Positions 26,073-35,450 are shown, numbered from the stretch's first letter. The stretch is 64,000 bases of DNA from an uncultured Dehalococcoidia bacterium (GCA_958296225.1 OY282456.1:3038001-3102000), one strand, 5' to 3'. Numbers and translations are program-made. Notes: generated by a model from the sequence alone, not told the origin.

Positions 26073-27062
26073 GTGGACGCCGAGCTCCGCGCCGCTTTTG
26101 ACGGGCGGCAGGGTATGTTGTACGACCTGCTGCGGTATCACCTGGGCTGGGTTGACGAACGGGGCAATCCGGCTGACGCGGCGTTGACTCCCCTGCACCA
26201 CTGCGGCGTTATGGCGCTGGCCGCCGCGGATGCCGTGTCCGGCGGCCATCAGCCGGCCATTGCCGCGGCGGCGGCGGTGGAACTGGCCTACAACTTCGTG
26301 CTGGTGCACAACGACGTGCAGGCCGGACGCATTGACCAGCGCGACGACCGCCCCAGCATCTGGTGGGTTTGGGGGCCGTCGCAGGCCATCAACGCCGGCG
26401 ACGGCTTGCACGCGCTGGCCCGCGCAGCGCTGATGCGCTTGTCGGATGTTGGAATCCCGTCGGACACGGTGCTGGCGGCTCTGCGCTCCCTGGACCAGGC
26501 GTGCCTCACCCTGTGCGAAGGCCAGTACATGGACCTCACCTATCAGGACCAGCTGATGGTCTCCGAGGCCGATTATATGGATATGATAGGCCGCAAGTCG
26601 GGAGCGTTGGCGGGATGCGCCGCCCAGCTGGGAGCGCTGGCGGCCGGGGCGCCGGCCGATACCGCAGCCGCGCTGCGGCAGTGGGGCGAGAATTTGGGTA
26701 CGGCCCGCCAAATCCGCGCCGACATCGCCGACCTGTGGGGCATTTCCGGCGACGGTTTCACTCCCAGCAACGTCCTCAACAAAAAGAAAAGCCTGCCCCT
26801 CATCCACGCGCTGCAACATTCTGCCACCGCAGCCCGGCGCGAGTTGGGCGGCATCTATATGAAGCGCGTGCTGGAACCCGACGACCCGCCCCGCATCGTC
26901 GCCATCCTTGACGCGGCCGGCTCCCGCGAATACGCCGCCGGCAAAGCGGCCCGATTGCTGGACGATGCCGCGTCCGCCGTATCATCCGCCGGAATCCGGT
27001 TGCAGCAGCCGCAATCCCTGCGGCAGGCGGCGGAATGGGTAATCGCCCAGGCGTCAGCCTGA
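26073..27062 (+). CDS. Polyprenyl synthetase-fold protein with degenerate Asp motifs
   Basis: Overall fold matches isoprenyl diphosphate synthases: LVHNDVQAGRIDQRDDRPSI and WGPSQAINAGDGLHALA. But the first Asp-rich motif (DDxxD, in relatives HDDIQD) is NDVQA here (Asn80, Asp81, Ala84), and the second is ADIAD. Loss of these Mg-binding Asp residues makes chain elongation doubtful; it may be a non-catalytic partner subunit or a changed activity. The GTG at 26073 lacks a ribosome site; an unusual CTG at 26040, 11 bases after GAGGA, would add about 11 residues that look like the family N-terminus. Confidence 0.75.
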   Translation: MDAELRAAFDGRQGMLYDLLRYHLGWVDERGNPADAALTPLHHCGVMALAAADAVSGGHQPAIAAAAAVELAYNFVLVHNDVQAGRIDQRDDRPSIWWVWGPSQAINAGDGLHALARAALMRLSDVGIPSDTVLAALRSLDQACLTLCEGQYMDLTYQDQLMVSEADYMDMIGRKSGALAGCAAQLGALAAGAPADTAAALRQWGENLGTARQIRADIADLWGISGDGFTPSNVLNKKKSLPLIHALQHSATAARRELGGIYMKRVLEPDDPPRIVAILDAAGSREYAAGKAARLLDDAASAVSSAGIRLQQPQSLRQAAEWVIAQASA

Positions 27063-27081
27063 CCGGCACCGAGGCAATGCC

Positions 27082-28278
27082 ATGAGCAAGCGCACTCTCT
27101 CCCAACTGGACGTTGCCGGCAAGACCGTGCTGGCGCGCGTCGATTTCAACGTGCCCATTGAGCAGGGCGCAGCGGCCATTGCCAACTACGACCAGCGGCT
27201 GCGGGCGACCCTCCCCACCATTGAATACCTGCTGGAGCGCGGGTGCAAAGTGTTGTTATGCTCGCACCTGGGGCGTCCTGGCGGGCGGGTTGACGAAAGC
27301 CTGCGGCTGGCCCCGGTGGGCGACCGGCTCGCGGCGCTGCTGGGGCGGCCGGTAGCCGGCTTGTCCGATTGCATCGGCCCGGCGGTGGCGGATGCGGTAT
27401 CGGCGATGGCGCCCGGTCAAATCGGTCTGCTGGAAAACCTGCGCTTCCACGCCGGCGAGGAAAAGAACGACGCCGCCTTTGCCGGCGAGTTGGCCGCCTT
27501 GGCCGACTGTTTCGTAATGGACGCTTTCGCCGTCGCCCACCGCGCCCACGCCTCCACGGTGGGCGTACCCCAGCGCTTGCCGACGGCAATGGGCCTGCTG
27601 ATGCAGCGGGAAATCGAGTCGCTGGGCGTGGCGCTGGCGGAACCGGAACGCCCGCTGGCGGCGCTGCTGGGCGGCGCCAAGGTCAGCGACAAAATCCTGG
27701 TGCTGGAAAACCTGCTGTCCCGCCTCGACCACCTCTTGATTGGCGGCGGCATGGCCGTTACTTTCCTGGCCGCGGCCGGCGAATCCGTCGGCGCCTCCGC
27801 CGTGGAGGAAGACCGTCTGGATTTCGCCCGCGACGCGCTGCGGCGAGCCGCCGCCGGGGGCGTGACGGTTCACTTGCCCCAGGACGTGGTGGCGGCCAGC
27901 GAGTTCGCGCCCCAGCCCAACGCCGTCAATACCGTCCCGGTGGCTGGCGTCCCCGATGGATGGTACATAATGGACGTGGGGCAGGAAACCGCCAGCCGCT
28001 ACGCCGCAGCGTTGGCCGGCTGTAAAACCATCCTGTGGAACGGGCCGATGGGCGTGTTTGAAATGGAGCAGTTCCGCGCCGGCACCCGGCGGGTCGCCAA
28101 CAGCATCGCCGGACTGTCCGGCGCAACCACCGTGGTCGGCGGCGGCTCCACGGCGGAGGCGGTGGAAGCATTGGGTCTGGTTGACCGGATGACCCACGTA
28201 TCCACCGGCGGCGGGGCTGCTCTGGAGTTTCTGGAAGGCCGCGAGCTGCCCGGCATCGCCGCTTTGCCCGACGCCTGA
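27082..28278 (+). CDS. pgk: Phosphoglycerate kinase
   Basis: Glycolytic kinase linking 1,3-bisphosphoglycerate to ATP. Motifs: VLARVDFNVPIEQG, CSHLGRPGG, LLENLRFHAGEEKND, ALLGGAKVSDKILVLENLL, and the ATP-site WNGPMGVFEMEQF with the terminal GGGSTAEAVEALG. Length 398 is typical. It begins a run pgk-apgM-tpiA on the plus strand, spaced by 26 and 80 bases, so the three lower-glycolysis genes are probably one operon. Confidence 0.98.
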   Translation: MSKRTLSQLDVAGKTVLARVDFNVPIEQGAAAIANYDQRLRATLPTIEYLLERGCKVLLCSHLGRPGGRVDESLRLAPVGDRLAALLGRPVAGLSDCIGPAVADAVSAMAPGQIGLLENLRFHAGEEKNDAAFAGELAALADCFVMDAFAVAHRAHASTVGVPQRLPTAMGLLMQREIESLGVALAEPERPLAALLGGAKVSDKILVLENLLSRLDHLLIGGGMAVTFLAAAGESVGASAVEEDRLDFARDALRRAAAGGVTVHLPQDVVAASEFAPQPNAVNTVPVAGVPDGWYIMDVGQETASRYAAALAGCKTILWNGPMGVFEMEQFRAGTRRVANSIAGLSGATTVVGGGSTAEAVEALGLVDRMTHVSTGGGAALEFLEGRELPGIAALPDA

Positions 28279-28304
28279 ATCCCTGCCAAATCCCCGGAGC
28301 GAAT

Positions 28305-29510
28305 ATGATTGACCTTGCACAGATTCACGATAGCATTGCCAGCACCCCATCCAAGATAGTCCTGCTGGTGGCCGACGGGCTGGGCGGCCTGCCGCACCCG
28401 GATACCCGTAAATCGGAGCTGGAAACGGCCCACATTCCCAACCTGGACGCGCTGGCCCAACGCAGCGCGTGCGGGTTGACCACGCCGGTTGAGGTCGGCA
28501 TCGCCCCCGGCAGCGGCCCCGGCCATCTGGCCTTGTTCGGTTACAACCCGCTGCAGTACCTCATCGGGCGCGGCGCGCTGGAGGCTCTGGGCATCGGCGC
28601 CGAACTGCGGCCCGGCGACGTGGCGGCCCGGGGGAATTTCTGCACTGTAGATGACGACGGCCTACTCACCGACCGGCGCGCCGGCCGCATTGCCACCGCA
28701 TTGAGCGCGCCCCTGTGCGAACGCCTGGATAGCATCGAGATTTCCGGCGTGCAGGTGGACGTATTCCCGGTGCAGGATTATCGTTTCGTGCTGCGCCTGC
28801 GCGGCGAGGGACTGTCGGAGCAGGTCGAGGAAACCGACCCGCAGCGGGAAGGCGTGGCGCCCCGTCCGGCCCGCGCCCTCGCGCCGGCCGGGGAACGTAC
28901 CGCCGCCATAGTCCGGCAGTTCGTTGCCGAGGCCGGGCGCCTCCTCTCCGAAGAGCAGCCGGCCAACATGGTGCTCCTGCGCGGGTGGGCGCAGTTGCCG
29001 AACCTGCCCGATTTCGGCCAGGTTTATCAGCTCAACCCGGCCGCTATCGCCGCCTATCCTATGTACCGCGGTCTGGCCTCGGTAGCCAATATGCAAATCA
29101 TCCCCACGGGCCTGACTTTTGGCGACGAGGTGGACACGCTGCACGCCAACTGGAACAACCACGATTTCTTTTTCATCCACTATAAGCCCGCCGACGCCGC
29201 CGGCGAGGACGGCGATTTCGACGGCAAGGTGAAACGCCTGGAAGAGCTGGACGTACACATCCCGCGCATCCTCGACCTCAATCCCGACGTGCTGATGGTC
29301 GCCGGCGACCATGCCACGCCGGCCATCATGGCCGCCCACAGCTGGCACCCGGTGCCCTTTATGCTCCACTCCCGGCTGACCCTTGGCGAAGGTGTGGACG
29401 GTTTCAACGAGCGGGCCTGCGCCCTGGGTTCGCTGGGGCGGATACCGGCGGAGACCATCATGCTGCTGGCGCTCTCCCACTCCGGCAAGCTGGCGAAGTT
29501 TGGGCCGTGA
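28305..29510 (+). CDS. apgM: 2,3-bisphosphoglycerate-independent phosphoglycerate mutase, archaeal type
   Basis: ApgM interconverts 3- and 2-phosphoglycerate, an alkaline-phosphatase-superfamily metalloenzyme. The first motif LLVADGLGGLPHPDT holds the metal Asp, GIAPGSGPGHLALFGYNP carries the catalytic Ser region, and the C-terminus has VAGDHATPAIMAAHSWHPVP with metal-binding His residues. At 401 residues it is the archaeal-type short form, not the ~510-residue GpmI. Lies between pgk and tpiA. Confidence 0.95.
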   Translation: MIDLAQIHDSIASTPSKIVLLVADGLGGLPHPDTRKSELETAHIPNLDALAQRSACGLTTPVEVGIAPGSGPGHLALFGYNPLQYLIGRGALEALGIGAELRPGDVAARGNFCTVDDDGLLTDRRAGRIATALSAPLCERLDSIEISGVQVDVFPVQDYRFVLRLRGEGLSEQVEETDPQREGVAPRPARALAPAGERTAAIVRQFVAEAGRLLSEEQPANMVLLRGWAQLPNLPDFGQVYQLNPAAIAAYPMYRGLASVANMQIIPTGLTFGDEVDTLHANWNNHDFFFIHYKPADAAGEDGDFDGKVKRLEELDVHIPRILDLNPDVLMVAGDHATPAIMAAHSWHPVPFMLHSRLTLGEGVDGFNERACALGSLGRIPAETIMLLALSHSGKLAKFGP

Positions 29511-29590
29511 TGACCGCATCAACCGGCGAGACTGCCACGCCAGGCCCGCAATGACCAGGTAGCGCCCACCCGTACCGCGAGGAATCACCG

Positions 29591-30367
29591 ATGCCTATTC
29601 CCGCCAACATTGTCGCCGGCAACTGGAAGATGAACACGGACCTTAGCGCCGGCGTCGCTCTGGCGTCGGCGATAGCCGGCGGAGCGGCGGACGTTGCCGG
29701 CGTCAACATCATCGTCTGCCCGCCCTTCGTGTCTTTGTCCTCAGTGCGGGATGCGGTCTCCGGCAGCGGCGTTGCCGTAGCAGCCCAAAATATGCACGCC
29801 GACGACAGCGGCGCGTTCACCGGCGAAATCGCCCCGCCGATGCTGGTTGGCCTTTGCGACTACGTAATCATCGGCCACTCGGAGCGGCGGCAGTCTTTCG
29901 GCGAGACCGACGATTCGGTGGGGCGCAAGACCGCCGCCGCGCTGCATCACGGCCTGCGCCCTATCGTGTGTGTCGGCGAAACTCTGGACGAACGCGAGAC
30001 CGGGCAAGCGGATGAGGTAATCCGCCGCCAGGTGGCAGCGGCCCTGACCGACATCGCCCCGGAATCTGCCGCCGGGCGACTGGTAATCGCTTACGAGCCG
30101 GTATGGGCTATTGGCACCGGCCGGGCCGCAACCCCCGAAATTGCCGACCGGATAATGGGCGGCGCCATCCGCCCTACTGTTGCCGCCGCCCTGGGTTCGG
30201 ACGTAGCCGCCGCCACGCCTCTGCTCTACGGCGGCAGCGTCAACGCCGGCAACGCCGCCGACTTCGCCGGGGTCGCAAGCAGCAACGGCGCATTGGTGGG
30301 CGGCGCCAGCCTGGATGCGGACGCTTTTCTGAGCGTGGCCCGGGCCTTTGCCGTCGCCAGGTCGTAG
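29591..30367 (+). CDS. tpiA: Triosephosphate isomerase
   Basis: TIM barrel enzyme interconverting DHAP and G3P. Contains AGNWKMNTD (Lys), YVIIGHSERRQSFGE (His), and VIAYEPVWAIGTGRAA (Glu), plus GGSVNAGNA phosphate loop. Length 258 is normal. A ribosome site CGAGGAA precedes the ATG. Third gene of the pgk-apgM-tpiA run; miaA follows after 18 bases. Confidence 0.98.
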   Translation: MPIPANIVAGNWKMNTDLSAGVALASAIAGGAADVAGVNIIVCPPFVSLSSVRDAVSGSGVAVAAQNMHADDSGAFTGEIAPPMLVGLCDYVIIGHSERRQSFGETDDSVGRKTAAALHHGLRPIVCVGETLDERETGQADEVIRRQVAAALTDIAPESAAGRLVIAYEPVWAIGTGRAATPEIADRIMGGAIRPTVAAALGSDVAAATPLLYGGSVNAGNAADFAGVASSNGALVGGASLDADAFLSVARAFAVARS

Positions 30368-30385
30368 AACGACACCGGCCGCGAT

Positions 30386-31378
30386 ATGCCGGCCCCACTT
30401 CCCCTAATCGCTGTCATCGGCCCCACTGCGGCGGGCAAAACCGCCCTGGCCATCGCCCTGGCCCAACACTTTGACGGCGAAATCGTCAACGCCGACAGCC
30501 GCCAGGTCTATGTTGGCATGGACATTGGCACCGCCAAGCCCACCGCCGCCGAGCGGCAAGCCGCCCGCCATCACCTGATTGACATTCGCCGGCCCGAGGT
30601 TCCGCTCAGCCTCGGCGAGTACCTGCCCCTGGCCCGCGCAACTATTGCCGGCATTGCTGCCCGGGGGAAACTGCCCATCCTGTGCGGCGGAACGGGCCAG
30701 TACGTTTGGGCGCTGCTGGAGGGCTGGCAGGTGCCTTCGGTTCCTCCCGATACCGCGTTTCGCGCCGAACTGGAACGGCGCGCCGCGTCGGGGGGCGCCG
30801 GCGTACTGTGGCAAGAGCTGCATCAACTGGATTCCCGGCGCGCCGCAGCAATCGGCCGGCACAACACTCGTCGCATCATTCGCGCCCTGGAAATCCACCG
30901 CGCGACGGGCGGCCGGATAGCCGCAGCCGGCAAGAGCGCTGAGCCGCCCTATCATGCCCTGGTCATCGGTCTGACGGCCAACCGCGCCGTTCTCTACGAG
31001 CGCATTGACGCCAGATTTGATGCGATGATGGCCGACGGGCTGTTGGACGAAGCCCGCCGTCTCGCCGCCTCCGGCTACACCCTGGGCGCCGGGCCGCTGT
31101 CCGGCGTCGGTTACAGCCAGTTAGGTCAGTACCTGGCCGGAGAACTGACGGCGGAGGATGCGGTTGCCAGCGCCAAATTCCAGACCCACCGCCTGGCGCG
31201 CCGCCAATACACCTGGTTCAAACCCGGCGATGCCCGTATCCGCTGGCTGGATGCCACTGACCGCCGGCCCACCGCGGAGGCCATACGGCTGGCCCAACAA
31301 TTCCGGGCCGCCCCGGTACGGTGTGATACAATGGCGCGGGAAGGGCTACGGCCTAACTCCGCGCAGGAGTCGCAATAA
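30386..31378 (+). CDS. miaA: tRNA dimethylallyltransferase MiaA
   Basis: Adds a dimethylallyl group to A37 of tRNAs reading UNN codons. P-loop VIGPTAAGKTALAIALA, then VNADSRQVYVGMDIGTAKPT, LCGGTGQYVWALLEGW, and the C-terminal KFQTHRLARRQYTWF zinc/tRNA region. Length 330 is near the family's usual size. Its TAA stop overlaps the dapF ATG by one base. Confidence 0.97.
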   Translation: MPAPLPLIAVIGPTAAGKTALAIALAQHFDGEIVNADSRQVYVGMDIGTAKPTAAERQAARHHLIDIRRPEVPLSLGEYLPLARATIAGIAARGKLPILCGGTGQYVWALLEGWQVPSVPPDTAFRAELERRAASGGAGVLWQELHQLDSRRAAAIGRHNTRRIIRALEIHRATGGRIAAAGKSAEPPYHALVIGLTANRAVLYERIDARFDAMMADGLLDEARRLAASGYTLGAGPLSGVGYSQLGQYLAGELTAEDAVASAKFQTHRLARRQYTWFKPGDARIRWLDATDRRPTAEAIRLAQQFRAAPVRCDTMAREGLRPNSAQESQ

Positions 31379-32235
31379 TGAAATTCACCAAAATGCACGG
31401 CGCCGGCAACGATTATGTGTATATTGACGCTCGCGCTATGCCCGAACGCGATTGGGAAAGCCTGTCCCGGGCCATCAGCGACCGCCATTTTGGCGTCGGC
31501 GGCGACGGCCTGATTCTGGTGATGAACTCCGCTGTCGCCGACTTGCAGATGCGGATGTTCAATGCCGACGGCTCGGAGGGGGAGATGTGCGGCAACGGTA
31601 TCCGCTGTTTCGCCAAGTACGCTATTGAGCGCGGCATTGTTTCGCCTTCGGCGCAGCAGGTTACGATTGACACGCTGGCCGGCGTCCGCACCGTGGTGCC
31701 GCATTACGATGGAACCGCCGTGGATTCCGCTCGGGTCAGTATGGGCGCTCCCCGGCTCGCGCCGGCGGAGATTCCCGTGGCCCTGGACCCGGCCATTGCC
31801 AGCCAACAGGGGCCAATCATCAACTACGCCGTCCATCCGGGCGATTTCCGCCTGCACCTGACTTTCGTATCTATGGGCAACCCCCACGCCATAACCTTCA
31901 TTGACCAGCCGGTGGAGGAGTTTCCTCTGCGCAACGTCGGCCCCCTGGTGGAACGCCATCCCATCTTTCCCCGCCGGGTGAATTTTGAGATTGTGAATCT
32001 GCGCGCTGACGGCAACCTGGACGCCCGGGTGTGGGAGCGCGGCTCCGGCGAAACCATGGCCTGCGGCACGGGCGCCTGCGCCATTGGCGTAGCCTCCCGC
32101 CTGCTGGGGCACACCGGCGACCACGTAGCCGTCAACCTGCCCGGCGGGACGCTGAACATTGAGTGGGACGGCGCCGGCGAGGTTTATCTGGAAGGCCCGG
32201 CCGCCGAAGTCTTTAGCGGAGTGTGGACCGAATGA
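31378..32235 (+). CDS. dapF: Diaminopimelate epimerase
   Basis: Converts LL-DAP to meso-DAP for lysine or peptidoglycan. FTKMHGAGNDYVYIDAR at the start; EGEMCGNGIRCFAKY carries the first active Cys and TMACGTGACAIG the second. Length 285 is normal. The start overlaps miaA by one base (TAATG). Together with dapL at 34236 it supports the diaminopimelate aminotransferase route of lysine synthesis, which goes from tetrahydrodipicolinate to LL-DAP in one step. Confidence 0.97.
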   Translation: MKFTKMHGAGNDYVYIDARAMPERDWESLSRAISDRHFGVGGDGLILVMNSAVADLQMRMFNADGSEGEMCGNGIRCFAKYAIERGIVSPSAQQVTIDTLAGVRTVVPHYDGTAVDSARVSMGAPRLAPAEIPVALDPAIASQQGPIINYAVHPGDFRLHLTFVSMGNPHAITFIDQPVEEFPLRNVGPLVERHPIFPRRVNFEIVNLRADGNLDARVWERGSGETMACGTGACAIGVASRLLGHTGDHVAVNLPGGTLNIEWDGAGEVYLEGPAAEVFSGVWTE

Positions 32236-32906
32236 GCAACTATGTATCCGGCCCGACTACTTTTGAGCAAATCCGTTGGGCGGCGACAACTTTTCGCGGC
32301 CAGTCGGATGATGCCGATTACATCCCGCTCGGCGCGGCGGAGTTTCGCCGGACCCTGCTTGACGGCCCGGAGGCCGCCAGCGTCGAACGCCTGCTGCGAT
32401 TCGTGAACCGGTGGGGCTTTCGCATTTCCTACGCCAAAGCGCCCGGCATCGCTGCCGCCATCGCCCAGGCCGCTCCGCATCTCCGGCCGCTGGCTGCATC
32501 CGCCCTGGAATTCGACGACCTGCGCTGCGCGACGCTGGACATCATTGAGCGCGCATACGACAGCATCGCAGAAGCCAACGGCGTCGGCCCGGCTGCGGCG
32601 TCACTAATCCTGTCCCTGCTGAACCCGGCCCTCTTTGTAATGTGGAACGACGCCATACGTGGGGCCTATTTCCCCAAGGACCCGCCCAACGGCGCAACCT
32701 ACGCGCAGTTCCTCACGGTAATGCGCATGGCCGCGCTGTCCGTGGCCAACGACGCCCGCGCGCAGTACGGCGTTGACGACCCGGCGGGGCAGATTTCCGA
32801 TGCCCTCGGCCTCAACCCCCCGTTCAGCCTGGCCAAGTTCATTGACGAGTACAACTGGCTGACGGTGGAGCGGGGGATGGAGTGTCCGGCGGGTATGGCG
32901 GCATAG
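32232..32906 (+). CDS. Unknown helical protein, partner/paralogue of the antitoxin-fused protein downstream
   Basis: The ATG overlaps the dapF stop (ATGA). The 224-residue protein starts MSNYVSGPTTFEQIRWAATTFR. A core near residues 100-150 reads AAASLILSLLNPALFVMWND, and the C-terminus is NPPFSLAKFIDEYNWLTVERG. The same three blocks recur in the C-terminal ~230 residues of the protein at 33122 (PTTYRQIEWAAQTYR, KILAVVNPELFVIWD, TLAKFIDEYNFLTITK), so they are paralogues. I cannot name the family; the helix-rich core with an LxxxNPxLFxxW segment also appears in proteins tied to restriction systems. The gene is probably translated from the dapF mRNA. Confidence 0.6.
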   Translation: MSNYVSGPTTFEQIRWAATTFRGQSDDADYIPLGAAEFRRTLLDGPEAASVERLLRFVNRWGFRISYAKAPGIAAAIAQAAPHLRPLAASALEFDDLRCATLDIIERAYDSIAEANGVGPAAASLILSLLNPALFVMWNDAIRGAYFPKDPPNGATYAQFLTVMRMAALSVANDARAQYGVDDPAGQISDALGLNPPFSLAKFIDEYNWLTVERGMECPAGMAA

Positions 32907-33122
32907 CGGGCGATGGCGACGAACTGACCTCGCCGCACTCGAAGCCGCTCCGGCATACCCGCAACGGACTGCGCGAATTGAGGGCATACAACCGGGGCTA
33001 CCCACTCCGCACTTGGTACGCTTTTGACCCGCGCGCAACCGCCGTGGTCCTGATATGTACCCATAGCGGACGGCCTCTTCGACGCCTATATTGCCCGTCT
33101 GGAAGCGGAGGAATTAACCTGA
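32907..33122 (+). pseudogene. Decayed RelE/HigB-type toxin
   Basis: Two frames hold adjacent parts of a toxin. In one frame: GDELTSPHSKPLRHTRNGLR, then ELRAYNRGYPLRTWYAFDPR and TAVVLI, matching the middle of RelE/HigB toxins. In a different frame just after (from ~33060): PIADGLFDAYIARLEAEELT and a TGA that overlaps the next ATG as TGATG. The N-terminal ~35 residues and a segment around the usual GDK...W motif are missing, with the frame changing near 33050. The toxin is therefore broken, while the antitoxin downstream remains open. Confidence 0.7.
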
Positions 33123-34243
33123 TGAGCGGGCTGCACAAGTTGAGCGAACTGGACAAGGATTTCACGCCGGAGAGTTGGGAGCGCATCGCCGAGCTGGAAG
33201 CAGAGATTGACGCTACCCTGCCTCCGGACGAATCTTGCGCCGTGGCTCCGATGCGTATGCTGCGGGAGCTTGAGGATATTCCGATTGCCGAACTGGAGGC
33301 GGCGTTGCAGACCGACGCTGCCGGCGTGATGGCCTTTGAGGAATGCGATGACCCCAGGGTATCGCAACTGCGTTCCTACATCACCGCTATGGGGGCGCGC
33401 CTGAAAATCATCGCTGAATTCCCTGATGGCGGCGAGGTCATACTGGCCAACTTCTACCGGAAGCGGCGCTGGCCGGCGCCCCAGGCAAAGGACACGGGTG
33501 TTTATTATGACCAAACAGGCAAACCGCCGCCCCCAATTCCCAGCGGCCCTACTACCTATCGCCAGATTGAATGGGCGGCACAAACCTACCGGGCGCAGGA
33601 AGATGGGCGGCGCTTTGATGCGGCATACCGCCAAGTCTATACGGATGAGTTTCGCCATGCCCTGGTCAATCGTTGCTCAGCCTCCGACATAAACCGCTTG
33701 CTGGTTTTCCTCAACCAGTGGCTTAGCCGACTCTCTTACGAAAAAGTGACGCCGATTCTGCAAGAATCCGTACCGGAAGCGGTTGCCGAATTGCGGGACT
33801 TGGCGACGGCGCTGCCCGCCACCAATAGTTTGAATGACTGGGATGCTACGCTGGTGCAGCGGGCGGTTGACCGCTTGACTGCTGACCAAGGGGTTACGGC
33901 CACGGTGGCTTCAAAAATCCTCGCTGTGGTGAACCCGGAACTTTTTGTAATATGGGACGGGCCAATCCAAAAAGCCCACTTCCCCAGGCATAAGCCGGTT
34001 TCTTTCGGAGCCGGCGCCCGCTATGTACGTTTCCTCTGGGATATGGAAAACGCTGCCGAGTCTATTCGCCAGGATGCCATGGCACAGCACGATATCGCCG
34101 ACCCGGCCGCCCACCTCTCCCAAACCCTGAGCCTCAACCCGCCCTACACCCTGGCCAAGTTCATCGACGAGTACAATTTCCTCACCATTACCAAAAGTGA
34201 GACTTACCCCGGCCACCTGATAACCCAGGAGCACCATGCCTAA
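33122..34243 (+). CDS. XRE-family antitoxin fused to the 32232-type domain
   Basis: Residues 1-~110 are like HigA-type antitoxins: FTPESWERIAELEAEI N-terminal helix, LRELEDIPIAELEAAL, a degenerate helix-turn-helix region and VSQLRSYITAMGARLKII, ending AEFPDGGEVILANF. The normal stop after this point is absent; the frame runs on through YRKRRWPAPQAK and a Pro-rich linker into a domain paralogous to the protein encoded at 32232. The helix-turn-helix looks divergent (MAFEECDDPRVSQL in place of the usual basic recognition helix), so DNA binding may be lost. GGAGGA lies 11 bases before the ATG, which overlaps the broken toxin's TGA. Confidence 0.65.
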   Translation: MSGLHKLSELDKDFTPESWERIAELEAEIDATLPPDESCAVAPMRMLRELEDIPIAELEAALQTDAAGVMAFEECDDPRVSQLRSYITAMGARLKIIAEFPDGGEVILANFYRKRRWPAPQAKDTGVYYDQTGKPPPPIPSGPTTYRQIEWAAQTYRAQEDGRRFDAAYRQVYTDEFRHALVNRCSASDINRLLVFLNQWLSRLSYEKVTPILQESVPEAVAELRDLATALPATNSLNDWDATLVQRAVDRLTADQGVTATVASKILAVVNPELFVIWDGPIQKAHFPRHKPVSFGAGARYVRFLWDMENAAESIRQDAMAQHDIADPAAHLSQTLSLNPPYTLAKFIDEYNFLTITKSETYPGHLITQEHHA

Positions 34244-35414
34244 CCTCTCCCAACGCCTCGGCAAACTGGCCCCCTATCCCTTCGTGGAGATTTCCCGCAT
34301 CATCGCCGAAAAGCGCGCTGCCGGCGCTGACGTGGTTACTTTCGGCATCGGCGACCCGGACATCCCGACGCCGCAGCCCATCATTGACCGGCTGCTGACG
34401 GCCGCGCAGGACCCGCCCAATCATCGCTACCCGGAGACTGACGGCCTGCCGGAGATGCGCCGGGCGATCGCCCACTGGTACAAGCAGCGTTTTGACGTTG
34501 ACCTTGACCCCGATACCGAGGTGCTGCCCCTGATTGGCGCCAAGGAAGGCATTGGCCACGCCGCCTTTTGCTTTCTTGACCCCGGCGACGTGGCGCTGGT
34601 TCCCGACCCGGCCTATCCGGTGTACGCCGTGGGCGCCATGTTCGCCGGCGCCGAGAGTTACGTGATGCCCCTGTACGAGCGCAACGGCTGGCTGCCAGAG
34701 CTGGACGCCATCCCGGAGGACGTGGCGCGCCAGGCCAAAGTGATGTGGCTCAACTATCCCAACAACCCTACCAGCGCCGTGGCTTCTCAAGAGGATCTGG
34801 AATCGGCGATGCGCTACTGCCGGGAGCATGACATCGCCATGCTCCACGATGCCGCCTACTCGGAAGTCGGCTACGAAGGCTACCGCGCCGGCAGCATGAT
34901 GCAGCTGGATGGGGCCAAAGAGGTTGGCCTGGAGTTTCATTCCCTGTCCAAAACCTACAATATGACCGGCTGGCGCATGGGTATGGCCGTGGGCAACTCC
35001 GATATGATTAAAGCGCTGTTCCAAATCAAGGCGAACCTGGACTCCGGCATCCCCCAGGCGATTCAGGAAATGTCAATGGAAGCGTTGACCGGCCCCCAGG
35101 ATTGCATTGACGACAACATTGCCATCTACCAGTGGCGGCGTGACCGGGTGTTGCAGGCGCTGACCCGGATGGGTTTGCAGGTGGCAACGCCCCGCGCCAG
35201 TCTCTACGTTTGGGCGCCGGTGCCGGCAGGGTTCACCTCCGCCGATTTCGCCGCCCGTCTGCTGGAAGACATCGACATCGTGGTTACGCCCGGCTCCTCC
35301 TATGGGCAGTATGGCGAAGGCTACATTCGCCTGTCGCTCACCACGCCCGACGAGCGGGTGGAAACCGGCTGCCAGCGGCTGGAAAACTGGACGATACCGG
35401 CGCCGCGCGGATGA
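34236..35414 (+). CDS. dapL: LL-diaminopimelate aminotransferase
   Basis: PLP enzyme making LL-DAP from tetrahydrodipicolinate. DapL-like sequence blocks: VTFGIGDPDIPTPQPIID, HRYPETDGLPEMRRAIAHWY, LIGAKEGIGHAAF, WLNYPNNPTSAVAS, HDAAYSEVGYEGY, and FHSLSKTYNMTGWRMG with the Schiff-base Lys. Length 392 is right for the family. The start overlaps the previous stop by eight bases with CAGGAG ahead. Paired with dapF, it points to the aminotransferase pathway rather than the succinylase or acetylase pathways. Confidence 0.95.
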   Translation: MPNLSQRLGKLAPYPFVEISRIIAEKRAAGADVVTFGIGDPDIPTPQPIIDRLLTAAQDPPNHRYPETDGLPEMRRAIAHWYKQRFDVDLDPDTEVLPLIGAKEGIGHAAFCFLDPGDVALVPDPAYPVYAVGAMFAGAESYVMPLYERNGWLPELDAIPEDVARQAKVMWLNYPNNPTSAVASQEDLESAMRYCREHDIAMLHDAAYSEVGYEGYRAGSMMQLDGAKEVGLEFHSLSKTYNMTGWRMGMAVGNSDMIKALFQIKANLDSGIPQAIQEMSMEALTGPQDCIDDNIAIYQWRRDRVLQALTRMGLQVATPRASLYVWAPVPAGFTSADFAARLLEDIDIVVTPGSSYGQYGEGYIRLSLTTPDERVETGCQRLENWTIPAPRG

Positions 35415-35450
35415 GTATAATGGGGGCAGCCCAGCGCCCTGAGGTTAACG

